Position numbers and translations under genes: made by a program. Source: Enterococcaceae bacterium (GTDB lineage: Bacteria; Bacillota; Bacilli; Lactobacillales; Enterococcaceae). From it: 64,000 nt of DNA. Under the pieces are notes generated by a model, which did no database searches, was not told the DNA's origin, and was given only the letters and a program-made list of their open reading frames with translations. This document shows, piece by piece, positions 49,751 to 58,512 of this stretch; position 1 is the first letter of the stretch, and every line of letters begins with the position of its first letter. Location: positions 238,133 to 302,132 of the forward strand of contig JALCOL010000002.1 in assembly GCA_022649665.1 (NCBI GenBank). Direction: 5' to 3'.

Positions 49751-50820
49751 AACGCTTGAAATCACTGCTTATCGGGATCATCGCGATCATTCTGTTATTG
49801 ACGCTTGCTTCGCGCCACATGCAAAGAGCGCAGGGGCAGACCGGCCGCAATTCGCTGACGATCTACAATTGGGGCGACTATATCGATCCGGCACTGATCA
49901 AAAAATTTGAAAAAGAGACCGGCTATAAAGTCAGCTATGAAACATTCGACAGCAATGAAGCGATGTATACCAAGATCAATCAAGGCGGGACCGCTTATGA
50001 TATCGCGATCCCAAGTGAATACATGATCGACCGCATGATGAAAGAAGGAATGGTCGAAAAGCTCGACCATTCGAAGATCAAAGGACTCGGAAATATCGAT
50101 CCGCGCTTTATGAATCTCGATTTTGATCCGGACAACAACTATTCGATCCCATATTTTTGGGGAACTCTCGGGATCGTGTACAATGATAAATTCGTCAAAG
50201 CCGGCGAGATCAAACATTGGGACGACTTGTGGAGTACGAAACTGCGCGACCAGCTGATGCTGATCGACGGCGCACGCGAAGTGATCGGTCTTTCGCTCAA
50301 TAGTATGGGTGAGTCGCTCAACAGCACAGACTCGAAAAAATTAATCGCTGCCAAAAATAAACTCAGCGGACTGACGCCGAACGTCAAAGCGATCGTTGCT
50401 GATGAGATCAAAATGTATATGATCAATGAAGAAGCAAGTGTCGCCGTAACGTTTTCTGGTGAAGCGGCCGATATGCTCGCTGCTAATGAGCATCTGCACT
50501 ATGTGATCCCGTCAGAAGGCTCCAACTTGTGGTTCGATAATATCGTGATCCCGAAAACAGTCAAAAACAAAAAGGGCGCTTACGAATTTATCAATTTCAT
50601 GCTCGAACCGAAAAACGCCGCGCAAAATGCTGAATATATCGGCTATTCGACGCCGAACAAAAAAGCACTTCAATATTTGCCGAAAGATGTTCGAAATGAT
50701 CCGCAATTTTATCCGGCAGACAACACGATCCAGCACCTTGAAGTCTACAAAAACCTCGGCCCGGAAAAATTGCAGGAATATAATGATCTGTTTTTGGAAT
50801 TTAAGATGTACAAAAAATAA
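49747..50820 (+). CDS. potD: Polyamine-binding protein PotD
   Basis: The 357-residue binding protein has an N-terminal hydrophobic segment (about residues 5-21) followed by LTIYNWGDYIDPALIKKFEK, the typical start of mature PotD, and SNLWFDNIVIPK near the end. The signal region reads LLLTLASRHMQ with no lipobox Cys, so it is probably held by an uncleaved helix rather than a lipid anchor, or is released. Overlaps potC by four bases; a terminator follows. Confidence 0.92.
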   Translation: MKRLKSLLIGIIAIILLLTLASRHMQRAQGQTGRNSLTIYNWGDYIDPALIKKFEKETGYKVSYETFDSNEAMYTKINQGGTAYDIAIPSEYMIDRMMKEGMVEKLDHSKIKGLGNIDPRFMNLDFDPDNNYSIPYFWGTLGIVYNDKFVKAGEIKHWDDLWSTKLRDQLMLIDGAREVIGLSLNSMGESLNSTDSKKLIAAKNKLSGLTPNVKAIVADEIKMYMINEEASVAVTFSGEAADMLAANEHLHYVIPSEGSNLWFDNIVIPKTVKNKKGAYEFINFMLEPKNAAQNAEYIGYSTPNKKALQYLPKDVRNDPQFYPADNTIQHLEVYKNLGPEKLQEYNDLFLEFKMYKK

Positions 50821-50823
50821 AGA

Positions 50824-50860
50824 AACGGCCGATAGCGTGATTTCGCTGGCGGCCGTTTTT
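50824..50860. terminator. Terminator after potD
   Basis: AACGGCCG (50824-50831) pairs with CGGCCGTT (50850-50857), with an inner AGCG / CGCT pair, then T residues. Confidence 0.88.
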
Positions 50861-50864
50861 GCTT

Positions 50865-52793
50865 CTAGGATTCTTTTTTCTGCACTTCTTCTAGTTCAAT
50901 ACTCAAGCTTTCCCATTCATTTAGGCGCTCTTCTTGTTTTTGCTGCATTTCTTTTAATTCGGTATCGATCTCGAGGAGTTTTTCGTGATCGTTCAAGTTA
51001 TCTGGTTCGATCATTTTTGCTTGGAGCCGATCGATCGCCTCATCCAGTTTGGCGAGTTCTTCTTCGAGCGCGGTGATCTTGCGCTGGAGAGAGCGCTCTA
51101 ATTTCTGCTGCTCTTTGTTTTTGAAAACTGTTTTTTTGACCGTCTCTTCCGGCAGGGCGGCAAGTCGTTCCGCTTCGGCTGCTTCAGCAATCTCGAGTTC
51201 TTCTTGTTTTTTCTCAAGATAATAATCATAGTCGCCCAAATAGAGCTTGCTGCCGTCTTCGGTCAATTCGACGACTTTGTTGGCGAGCCGGTTGATGAAA
51301 TAGCGGTCGTGGCTGACGAAAAACAGCGTACCGGGATAATCGATCAAGGCATTTTCCAAGACTTCTTTATTGTCGATATCGAGATGGTTGGTTGGTTCAT
51401 CGAGGATCAGAAAATTCTCGGCCTGCATCGCAAGCTTTGCCAGCGATAAGCGGGCTTTTTCACCGCCGCTCAGCAGGTTGACGGTCTTTTTCACATCGTC
51501 GCCGCTGAACAGAAAATTTCCCAGAACAGTCCGGATCTCTTTTTCAGGGGTCGTTGGATGTTCATCCCAAAGTTCCGCTAAAACGGTTTTATTGCCGACA
51601 AGCTGCTGCTGCTCTTGGTCGTAATAGCCGATATCGACATTCGTGCCGAGGCGCATTTTGCCTGCGAGCAGCGGATGGAGACCGACGATCCCTTTCAAAA
51701 GCGTCGACTTGCCGACCCCGTTTGGGCCGATCAAGGCGATCGCGTCGCCTTTGCGGATATCGAGTTCGATATTTTGAGAGATCACCGCGTCTTCATAGCC
51801 GATCACGCCGTCTTCAAGTTCCAGTACGATATTGCCGGAGGTGCGGTCGATGTGGAAAAGATAGTGCGCCGATTTTTCTTTGTCTTGCGGTCGATCCATC
51901 CGGTCCATTTTCGCGAGCGCTTTTTGCCGACTCTGGGCGCGTTTGGTCGTTGAAGCGCGCGCCAAGTTGCGATTGACGAAGTCTTCCATCTTGCTGATCT
52001 CTGTCTGCTGTTTTTCATACTGCTTCCACTCCGAAGCGAGCTGAACTGCTTTTTGATCCAAATAGCGCGAATAATTGCCGGTATATTTTTTCAAATGATG
52101 GCGGCTCAGCTCGAGCACTTCTGTCGCGATCTTATCCAAAAAGTAGCGGTCATGGCTGACGATCAAAAGCGCGCCGGAGTATCCTTGCAAATAGTTTTCG
52201 AGCCAGCTCAATGTTTCGATGTCCAAGTGGTTCGTCGGTTCATCCAGCACTAACAGATCCGGCTTTAAAAGCAGCAGTTTCGCAAGTGCGAGACGCGTTT
52301 TCTGGCCGCCGGAAAGCGTATTGATCGGCTGTTCATAAAAACTTTCGTCAAAGCTGAAGCCGTGCAGGACCGAACGCGTTTCTGATTCGTAGCCGTAGCC
52401 GTTTTTTGCTTCGAAGTCATGGAGGAGCTGATCGTATTCTTTAAAAATCTGCGGATCTGCGCTTTCGCCCATCTGCGCTTCTAAAACGTGCATCCGCGCT
52501 TCCATTTTTTTCAGCGGATCGAAGGCGGAGATCATTTCTTTCCAGACGGTTTTCTCGCTGTTGAAGCCGGCATTTTGCGCTAAATAACCGAGCGTCATAT
52601 TTTTCTTTTGATTGATCTGACCAGCATCGGGGGCTTCTTCGCCGACCAGCATTTTGAGGAGCGTCGATTTGCCGGCGCCGTTGCGGCCGACCAGCGCGAT
52701 CCGGCTCTTTTCTTCGATCTCTATATTCAAATGTTCGAACAACACATCCGCGCCAAAAAAGCGTGCCAAGTCGCTCGCTTGCAATAAAATCAT
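50865..52793 (-). CDS. ydiF: ABC-F ribosomal protection/translation factor (YdiF-like)
   Basis: The 642-residue soluble ABC-F protein has two ATPase domains (Walker A GRNGAGKST at 36-44 and GPNGVGKST in the second; LSGGQKTRLALAKLLL and LSGGEKARLSLAKLAM), a P-site linker with NRNLARASTTKRAQSR, and a long charged C-terminal coiled coil. No membrane domain. The YdiF branch fits both the C-terminal extension and the position beside rex, as in B. subtilis. ABC-F proteins act at the ribosomal E site; a specific resistance role is not suggested. ATG 52793 follows AAGGAAG. Confidence 0.88.
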   Translation of the reverse strand: MILLQASDLARFFGADVLFEHLNIEIEEKSRIALVGRNGAGKSTLLKMLVGEEAPDAGQINQKKNMTLGYLAQNAGFNSEKTVWKEMISAFDPLKKMEARMHVLEAQMGESADPQIFKEYDQLLHDFEAKNGYGYESETRSVLHGFSFDESFYEQPINTLSGGQKTRLALAKLLLLKPDLLVLDEPTNHLDIETLSWLENYLQGYSGALLIVSHDRYFLDKIATEVLELSRHHLKKYTGNYSRYLDQKAVQLASEWKQYEKQQTEISKMEDFVNRNLARASTTKRAQSRQKALAKMDRMDRPQDKEKSAHYLFHIDRTSGNIVLELEDGVIGYEDAVISQNIELDIRKGDAIALIGPNGVGKSTLLKGIVGLHPLLAGKMRLGTNVDIGYYDQEQQQLVGNKTVLAELWDEHPTTPEKEIRTVLGNFLFSGDDVKKTVNLLSGGEKARLSLAKLAMQAENFLILDEPTNHLDIDNKEVLENALIDYPGTLFFVSHDRYFINRLANKVVELTEDGSKLYLGDYDYYLEKKQEELEIAEAAEAERLAALPEETVKKTVFKNKEQQKLERSLQRKITALEEELAKLDEAIDRLQAKMIEPDNLNDHEKLLEIDTELKEMQQKQEERLNEWESLSIELEEVQKKES

Positions 52794-52882
52794 TATTTTC
52801 TTCCTTTCAGCTTAAAAATCTCTATCTTAGTGTATCATAATCAGTGTGGGAGTAACGTGCTTTTGCACGGGTAAAAATTATT

Positions 52883-52929
52883 TTGCAAAAAGAAAGGGTT
52901 TACTTTAAGATAAAGGTATCACCTTTATC
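52883..52929 (+). promoter_or_regulatory. rex promoter with overlapping palindromic operator
   Basis: TTGCAA (52883-52888) and TAAGAT (52906-52911) are 17 bp apart. A perfect palindrome, GATAAAGGT-ATC-ACCTTTATC, spans 52909-52929 and so covers the end of the -10 box and the predicted start. It does not fit the Rex consensus (TTGTGAA-type half-sites). Confidence 0.7.
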
Positions 52930-52948
52930 GGGGATGGAGGAAGAAGCA

Positions 52949-53575
52949 TTGAAAAAACAATCAATTCCGAAAGCGACAGCGCGCCGCTTGCCGCTTTATT
53001 ATCGCTATTTGCGTATTTTTCATGAAGCGGGAAAGACGAAGATTTCTTCAACTGAATTGAGCGAGGCAGTCCAAGTCGACAGCGCAACCATCCGTCGGGA
53101 CTTTTCTTATTTCGGCGAACTGGGAAAACGCGGATACGGATACGATGTCGAAACATTGATGAACTTTTTTGCCAAAACGCTGAGCGAGGACGATCTGACA
53201 AATGTTGCGCTGGTCGGGGTCGGAAATCTAGGGAGTGCCTTGCTGCGCTATCGTTTCCACCGCAATGCCAGTATTCGCGTCGCAGCCGCTTTTGATACAA
53301 AGTCGGAGATCATCGGCCGCGTGATCGACGGGATCCCGGTCTATTCGATCGACGAAATGGTCGAACAGCTCCAGCTCCAGCAGATCGAGATCGCGATTTT
53401 GACGGTTCCGGTCGAGAATGCGCAGTTTGTCACGAATCTTTTAGTTGAATCAGGGATCAAAGGGATCTTGAACTTTACTCCGGCGCGCCTGATCGTGCCG
53501 AAGCAGATGTTCGTTCAAAATGTCGATTTGACCAATGAGCTGCAGACCCTGATCTATTTTTTGCGCCATTACTAA
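52949..53575 (+). CDS. rex: Redox-sensing transcriptional repressor Rex
   Basis: The 208-residue repressor has an N-terminal winged helix ([39 protein letters not shown]) and a Rossmann domain with [10 protein letters not shown] near residue 90. Rex binds NADH and NAD+ and lets go of DNA when NADH rises, controlling fermentation genes. TTG 52949 lies eight bases after GGAGG; ATG 52934 is an alternative. Its neighbours ydiF and ydiL-groESL match the B. subtilis order. Confidence 0.94.
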   Translation: MKKQSIPKATARRLPLYYRYLRIFHEAGKTKISSTELSEAVQVDSATIRRDFSYFGELGKRGYGYDVETLMNFFAKTLSEDDLTNVALVGVGNLGSALLRYRFHRNASIRVAAAFDTKSEIIGRVIDGIPVYSIDEMVEQLQLQQIEIAILTVPVENAQFVTNLLVESGIKGILNFTPARLIVPKQMFVQNVDLTNELQTLIYFLRHY

Positions 53576-53601
53576 GCGATCGATTTCGGCACACTTTAAA
53601 T

Positions 53602-53645
53602 CAAAAGGCTGTGACAAAAGGGTCCAGCTTTGAGAGATAATCCGG
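53602..53645 (-). repeat. Dispersed repeat fragment, copy D
   Basis: AAAGGCTGTGACAAAAGGGT then CCAGCTTTGAGAGATAATCCGGAAAAA resembles the GGCTGGGACAAAAGTGT then CCAGCTTCGAGAAATAAG end of repeat B in the same orientation. It is shortened and leads into a terminator. Confidence 0.6.
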
Positions 53646-53680
53646 AAAAAGGGACTCTGACAAGCGTCAGGGTCCCTTTT
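53646..53680. terminator. Bidirectional terminator between rex and ydiL
   Basis: AAAAGGGACTCTGAC (53647-53661) pairs with GTCAGGGTCCCTTTT (53666-53680) with one T-G pair. Confidence 0.88.
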
Positions 53681-53697
53681 GTAGAAATTTTTCTATT

Positions 53698-54348
53698 TTA
53701 GTGAACGAACAGCAAGAGCTGCACAAGCACGACGAATGCATTCATGCCGGCATGCGCGATGATCGAGGTCCAAATACGCCCCGTCAGGCGATAAAGGATC
53801 GAAAGGGTCATTCCCATTGCGAAGTAAAGCAGGAGATGACCGTCCATGTGGATGAACGCGAACAAGATCGAGGACAGCGTCGCTGCCAGCCAGAAGTTGA
53901 TCCGGTTGCCGAACACGCCGATGATCGAGCGCCGGAAAACGAATTCTTCCATGATCGGTGCGCAGATTGCTGTCGTCAGCGTAAAGAGCCAGTTTGCTTG
54001 AATGATCTTCAAGATCGCATCCGTATTTTGCGAATCGACGCTTTCATGCAGGAACACGATTTCGATATTGCTGACGATCCCTTGAACGAACAAGAGAACG
54101 AGGATCCCGATCGCACCGACGCCGATCGCAGCTCCGACTGACGGAAAGCGCGGTTTTTGTTCGACCGCCAGCGGTTCTTTCAAGTGTGTGCTGAAAAAAA
54201 CCATCAAGAGTGCGCCGACTAAAAATGAGATCAGCGTCGCATTGACCCCCGCTTTTTGCGAGCCGGTCGCGAGCATATAAACGACAGGAACCATCTGCAC
54301 TACAAAGTAGATGCCGACGTTCAAAATTGCATAAGGTACACGTTTCAT
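53698..54348 (-). CDS. ydiL: CPBP-family intramembrane metalloprotease (YdiL-like)
   Basis: The 216-residue membrane protein has about six helices and the CPBP (CAAX protease/bacteriocin-processing) motif EEFVFRRSIIG, followed by FAFIHMDG and HAGMNAF with further metal ligands. Substrate unknown; relatives process or give immunity to peptides. It is divergent from groES, as ydiL neighbours groESL in B. subtilis. ATG 54348 follows GGGAGG. Confidence 0.87.
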   Translation of the reverse strand: MKRVPYAILNVGIYFVVQMVPVVYMLATGSQKAGVNATLISFLVGALLMVFFSTHLKEPLAVEQKPRFPSVGAAIGVGAIGILVLLFVQGIVSNIEIVFLHESVDSQNTDAILKIIQANWLFTLTTAICAPIMEEFVFRRSIIGVFGNRINFWLAATLSSILFAFIHMDGHLLLYFAMGMTLSILYRLTGRIWTSIIAHAGMNAFVVLVQLLLFVH

Positions 54349-54416
54349 AAGGTGCCTCCCTTCCATCAACTAGCATGAGTATATCATAAGAAAGAAGGAT
54401 TTCGCACTAGCAAGTT

Positions 54417-54443
54417 TTAGCACTCATGATGAAAGAATGCTAA
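54417..54443 (+). promoter_or_regulatory. CIRCE element 1 (HrcA operator)
   Basis: TTAGCACTC, nine bases, GAATGCTAA: the CIRCE inverted repeat with one mismatch, upstream of the groESL -35 box. Confidence 0.9.
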
Positions 54444-54461
54444 TTTTTTAGATCAAAAAAC

Positions 54462-54490
54462 TTGCAAAAGAAAATGGAAATCGGTATTAT
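54462..54490 (+). promoter_or_regulatory. groESL promoter
   Basis: TTGCAA (54462-54467) and TATTAT (54485-54490) are 17 bp apart and lie between two CIRCE elements. Confidence 0.85.
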
Positions 54491-54501
54491 AGTAAATGGA
54501 A

Positions 54502-54528
54502 TTAGCACTTGGTGATCCAGAGTGCTAA
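54502..54528 (+). promoter_or_regulatory. CIRCE element 2 (HrcA operator)
   Basis: TTAGCACTT, nine bases, GAGTGCTAA: CIRCE with one mismatch in the left arm, just after the transcription start in the groES leader. Confidence 0.93.
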
Positions 54529-54564
54529 ACAATTTTAACAATACTCATTTTGGAGGGATACATC

Positions 54565-54849
54565 GTGTTGAAACCATTAGGTGATCGTGTCGTATTAGAA
54601 GTATCTGAAGAAGAAGAAAAAACTGTCGGCGGAATCGTCCTTGCTTCTGCTGCACAAGAAAAACCGCAAACCGGAACTGTTATCGCAGTCGGCGCCGGTG
54701 CAAAAAATGACAATGGCGACGTGATTGCGCCAACTGTTAAAGTCGGCGACAAAGTACTTTTCGACAAATACGCCGGTACGGAAGTAAAATACGACGGGAA
54801 CGAATACTTGATCGTTCACGAAAAAGATATTGCCGCGATTATTGAGTAA
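54565..54849 (+). CDS. groES: Co-chaperonin GroES
   Basis: The 94-residue GroES begins (GTG)[12 protein letters not shown], contains the mobile loop [11 protein letters not shown] and ends [15 protein letters not shown]. It caps the GroEL chamber. GTG 54565 is chosen because the family starts MLKPLGDR and GGAGGG lies seven bases upstream; an ATG-less extension to 54550 is possible. HrcA-type control through two CIRCE elements. Confidence 0.96.
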   Translation: MLKPLGDRVVLEVSEEEEKTVGGIVLASAAQEKPQTGTVIAVGAGAKNDNGDVIAPTVKVGDKVLFDKYAGTEVKYDGNEYLIVHEKDIAAIIE

Positions 54850-54900
54850 TCAGGCAATTCGCAGATCCGCAATTTGAAATAAAAAAAATAAAAATGATGA

Positions 54901-56556
<1,656 letters not shown>

Positions 56557-56571
56557 TCCCTATAAAAAAGC

Positions 56572-56607
56572 AAGGACCCTGAGAAAATCAGGGCCCTTTT
56601 TTTGTGG
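56572..56607 (+). terminator. Terminator after groEL
   Basis: AAGGACCCTGA pairs with TCAGGGCCCTT (one mismatch) and is followed by T residues; another of the GGACCCTGA-type hairpins. Confidence 0.88.
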
Positions 56608-56688
56608 ATTATTTTAATGGCTGGCCGGGATTTCGCAAAGAGTTCCCAAAATGTTTTTGATTTGCTGGACCGCCCTTGAGCAACTTCG

Positions 56689-57081
56689 TCATCGCCTTCT
56701 TCGTTTTAAAATCGCGATTGCCAAGGCTTGCTGGATCTGGATGATATTCTTATCTTTGCGGAACTGCAGTGATTGTGCTGGCTCGGCTGCGCCTGAGATC
56801 CAGATTTTTAGCTCAGCGTCTAGGTTAAAGTGGCCGGCAGTTTCGACACTGAATCTAGAAATGCTTTTATAAGGAAATGTTTTATAATCAGCTTTTTTGC
56901 CGGTGATCCCTTGTTTATCAACCACGATCAAGCGGTAATTGGTAAAAACGACCAAGTCGCGGACAAGTTTGAATGCAAGATCGACCTCTTCTTCCGGCAT
57001 TAGAATATCTGCCAGTTCCTTTTTTACCAAAGAGTGGCTTGCCTGTGTTGCGTTGCCTATGATTCCATGAAATAAACCTAT
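56689..57081 (-). CDS. Bacterial PH-domain protein with apparent AUA start codon
   Basis: The conserved body (DLAFKLVRDLVVFTNYRL, VDKQGITGKKADYKTFPYKS, FSVETAGHFNLDAELKIW) is a bacterial pleckstrin-homology domain of the YvlB/PF08000 kind; function unknown. The first usual start is TTG 57030, but the family N-terminus continues upstream in frame as GLFHGIIGNATQASHS. The codon before Gly is ATA at 57081-57079, and AAGGAG lies seven bases before it, where a start codon should be; an ATG in the same stretch (57085) is out of frame and stops after two codons. Either AUA initiates, or the start was lost by mutation. With ATA the protein has 130 residues, close to family length. Confidence 0.75.
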   Translation of the reverse strand: MGLFHGIIGNATQASHSLVKKELADILMPEEEVDLAFKLVRDLVVFTNYRLIVVDKQGITGKKADYKTFPYKSISRFSVETAGHFNLDAELKIWISGAAEPAQSLQFRKDKNIIQIQQALAIAILKRRRR

Positions 57082-57100
57082 TTCATTTCTCCTTTTTTGC

Positions 57101-57176
57101 TATAATGTATTTGATTTGTCGCGGTTCAGGAAATGAGCCGGTTCCTGATCAGTGTTTGCCGCACTGATCAGTTTTT
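57101..57176 (+). promoter_or_regulatory. Attenuator-like leader of CPBP gene
   Basis: A perfect -10 box TATAAT (57101-57106) is followed by two mutually exclusive hairpins: TCAGGAA (57126-57132) with TTCCTGA (57142-57148), and CTGATCAGTG (57145-57154) with CACTGATCAG (57162-57171), the latter followed by five T residues. The second is a terminator placed after the promoter and before the gene at 57210; the first would block it. The -35 region is poor. Confidence 0.5.
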
Positions 57177-57209
57177 GCATACAAATAGGGAAGAGGAGCA
57201 TTGATAAAA

Positions 57210-58070
57210 ATGAAAAAAATTTCGACAAAGAGAGAAGTCACGACACTGCACTTTGTCTTGATGGTTTTACTCGCGATCGCTGTGTTGGCGGTTTCACAAG
57301 GACTGGCTTTTTTATTGGGTGATCTGTTAGTAAAAATCGGCCTGCCGCAAGCAGTCGGCAATGTGCTGATCGGGATTTTTTATGCTGGACTTACTTATTT
57401 GGGGATCAGCATCGTTTGCCGCAGAGTATTGAAACAGCCGCTGAAGGTGGTCGGTCTGGACAGGTTTCGGATCAAAAAGTTCTGGCTTTTTACCGCGATC
57501 GCAATGCCGTTTTTCGTGCTCTTGATAGCGATGGGCATTGGCGGAAAATGGCAAATGAATGTGCTGACAACAGGGAAGTTCTGGGAACTGCTTACGGCAG
57601 ATGTTTTTATATTTGGAATGGCTGGTGGATTTGTTGAAGAAGCGGTTTTCCGCGGTGTGATCATGACCAGTTTCAGCGAACGCTTCAATCGGCCGGTCGC
57701 AGTCGTTGTTCCGTCTGTGATTTTTGGAGCACTCCATATCATCGGCAATGACTTGGATCTTGGCAGCATCATCCAGCTTTTGATCGCGGGAACGGTCGTC
57801 GGAATTTTATTTTCGCTGATCACACTGGAAAGCGGCTCGATTTGGAGCAGTGCGCTTGTTCACGGATTGTGGAATATCGTGATCGGCGGGAGCCTGATCC
57901 ATGTCGGCCCTGCCGTGAGCAGCAATACGATTTTTAATCTTATTTTGAAAGCCAAAAGCTTTCTGCTTACCGGCGGCGATTTTGGGATCGAAGCCTCGCT
58001 TATTTCAGTCATCGTCTATCTGCTGTTTATTTTGCTAGCATGGAAAATGCTGCGAAGCGCGAAGAAATAA
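57210..58070 (+). CDS. CPBP-family intramembrane metalloprotease
   Basis: The 286-residue membrane protein has about eight helices and the motif FVEEAVFRGVIM, followed by FGALHIIGND and HGLWNIVIGG carrying the other ligands. It is a second CPBP protease in the window and is only distantly similar to YdiL (53.7 kb). Substrate unknown. ATG 57210 lies 11 bases after GAGGAG; TTG 57201 is closer but spaced by two bases only. No bacteriocin genes are adjacent. Expression may be controlled by the leader at 57101-57176. Confidence 0.85.
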   Translation: MKKISTKREVTTLHFVLMVLLAIAVLAVSQGLAFLLGDLLVKIGLPQAVGNVLIGIFYAGLTYLGISIVCRRVLKQPLKVVGLDRFRIKKFWLFTAIAMPFFVLLIAMGIGGKWQMNVLTTGKFWELLTADVFIFGMAGGFVEEAVFRGVIMTSFSERFNRPVAVVVPSVIFGALHIIGNDLDLGSIIQLLIAGTVVGILFSLITLESGSIWSSALVHGLWNIVIGGSLIHVGPAVSSNTIFNLILKAKSFLLTGGDFGIEASLISVIVYLLFILLAWKMLRSAKK

Positions 58071-58081
58071 AGCGGCAGTAC

Positions 58082-58107
58082 CTTCTTATTTCTCGAAGCT
58101 GAGCACT
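58082..58107 (+). repeat. Dispersed repeat fragment, copy E
   Basis: CTTCTTATTTCTCGAAGCTG then AGCACTTT is the same right-end segment seen in repeats A and B. It contains, on the minus strand, the stop codon of the broken small gene below. Confidence 0.7.
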
Positions 58108-58240
58108 TTACGCTCGCTGATTAGCTGCTCCATTTCGAGGATATCTTCGCTTGTCGCCCGTTTGCCTAGATATTTCGTACGTTCGCGATTTTTTTCCTGC
58201 CATTTTTATTTGCTTCGGTTTGTTTATTTTTTGTATTCAT
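58086..58240 (-). pseudogene. Frameshifted small gene (~51 aa)
   Basis: On the minus strand an ATG at 58240 (after GGAGTGCACTC) opens MNTKNKQTEANKN and hits a stop in frame. Shifting one base in the A run near 58202-58206 gives a continuous reading: QEKNRERTKYLGKRATSEDI then LEMEQLISERK and VLSFEK, ending at 58086. The pattern (basic helix, then AT-x-EDLxExExLI) recalls small phage- or plasmid-type proteins of Lactobacillales. A single missing A explains both frames. Its 3' end is fused to the dispersed repeat. A sequencing error in the A run is the alternative. Confidence 0.55.
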
Positions 58241-58432
58241 GAGTGCACTCCAATCGATAATAATTAATGCGCGCGATATAAGATTTGTCGCAGCTGCATC
58301 TTCTTATAGACAGAATAACATATGCTATCTTAAATTGAGAATACGAATGGGAACAAAACACACAATATTGCTGCAATTATTATTATTTAATTATCTAGCT
58401 GAGCGCGATAAAGTAAACTTGCAAATAATGGC
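58241..58432. other. AT-rich spacer without recognised gene
   Basis: This stretch is more AT-rich than its surroundings. A plus-strand frame of 67 codons starts at 58239 but has no ribosome-binding site and no recognisable sequence, so it is not called. Nothing else is seen. Confidence 0.6.
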
Positions 58433-58476
58433 TGGAAACTGAAACGTTTCCATTTTTGCGGGATAGTCCGTATAAT
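58433..58476 (+). promoter_or_regulatory. DUF1003 gene promoter with palindrome over -35
   Basis: TTTCCA (58447-58452) and a consensus TATAAT (58471-58476) are 18 bp apart. TGGAAAC (58433-58439) and GTTTCCA (58446-58452) form a 7-bp inverted repeat around TGAAAC, and GAAACGTTTC inside is itself palindromic. The site overlaps the -35 box, so a repressor operator is possible. It is one base short of a CcpA cre site. Confidence 0.55.
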
Positions 58477-58512
58477 GGACAAAAGTGAAAAAACATAATT
58501 GGGGTGGAAGCA

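Noticed and set aside
52909..52929. Rex auto-operator
   Set aside because: Half-sites do not resemble TTGTGAA; reported as an unidentified operator instead.
58239..58442. 67-codon plus-strand ORF
   Set aside because: No ribosome-binding site, AT-rich low-information sequence, and it overlaps the start of a better-supported minus-strand remnant.
58440..58452. CcpA cre site upstream of the DUF1003 gene
   Set aside because: TGAAACGTTTCCA is one base short of the 14-base cre consensus and the palindrome is better described by its longer arms.
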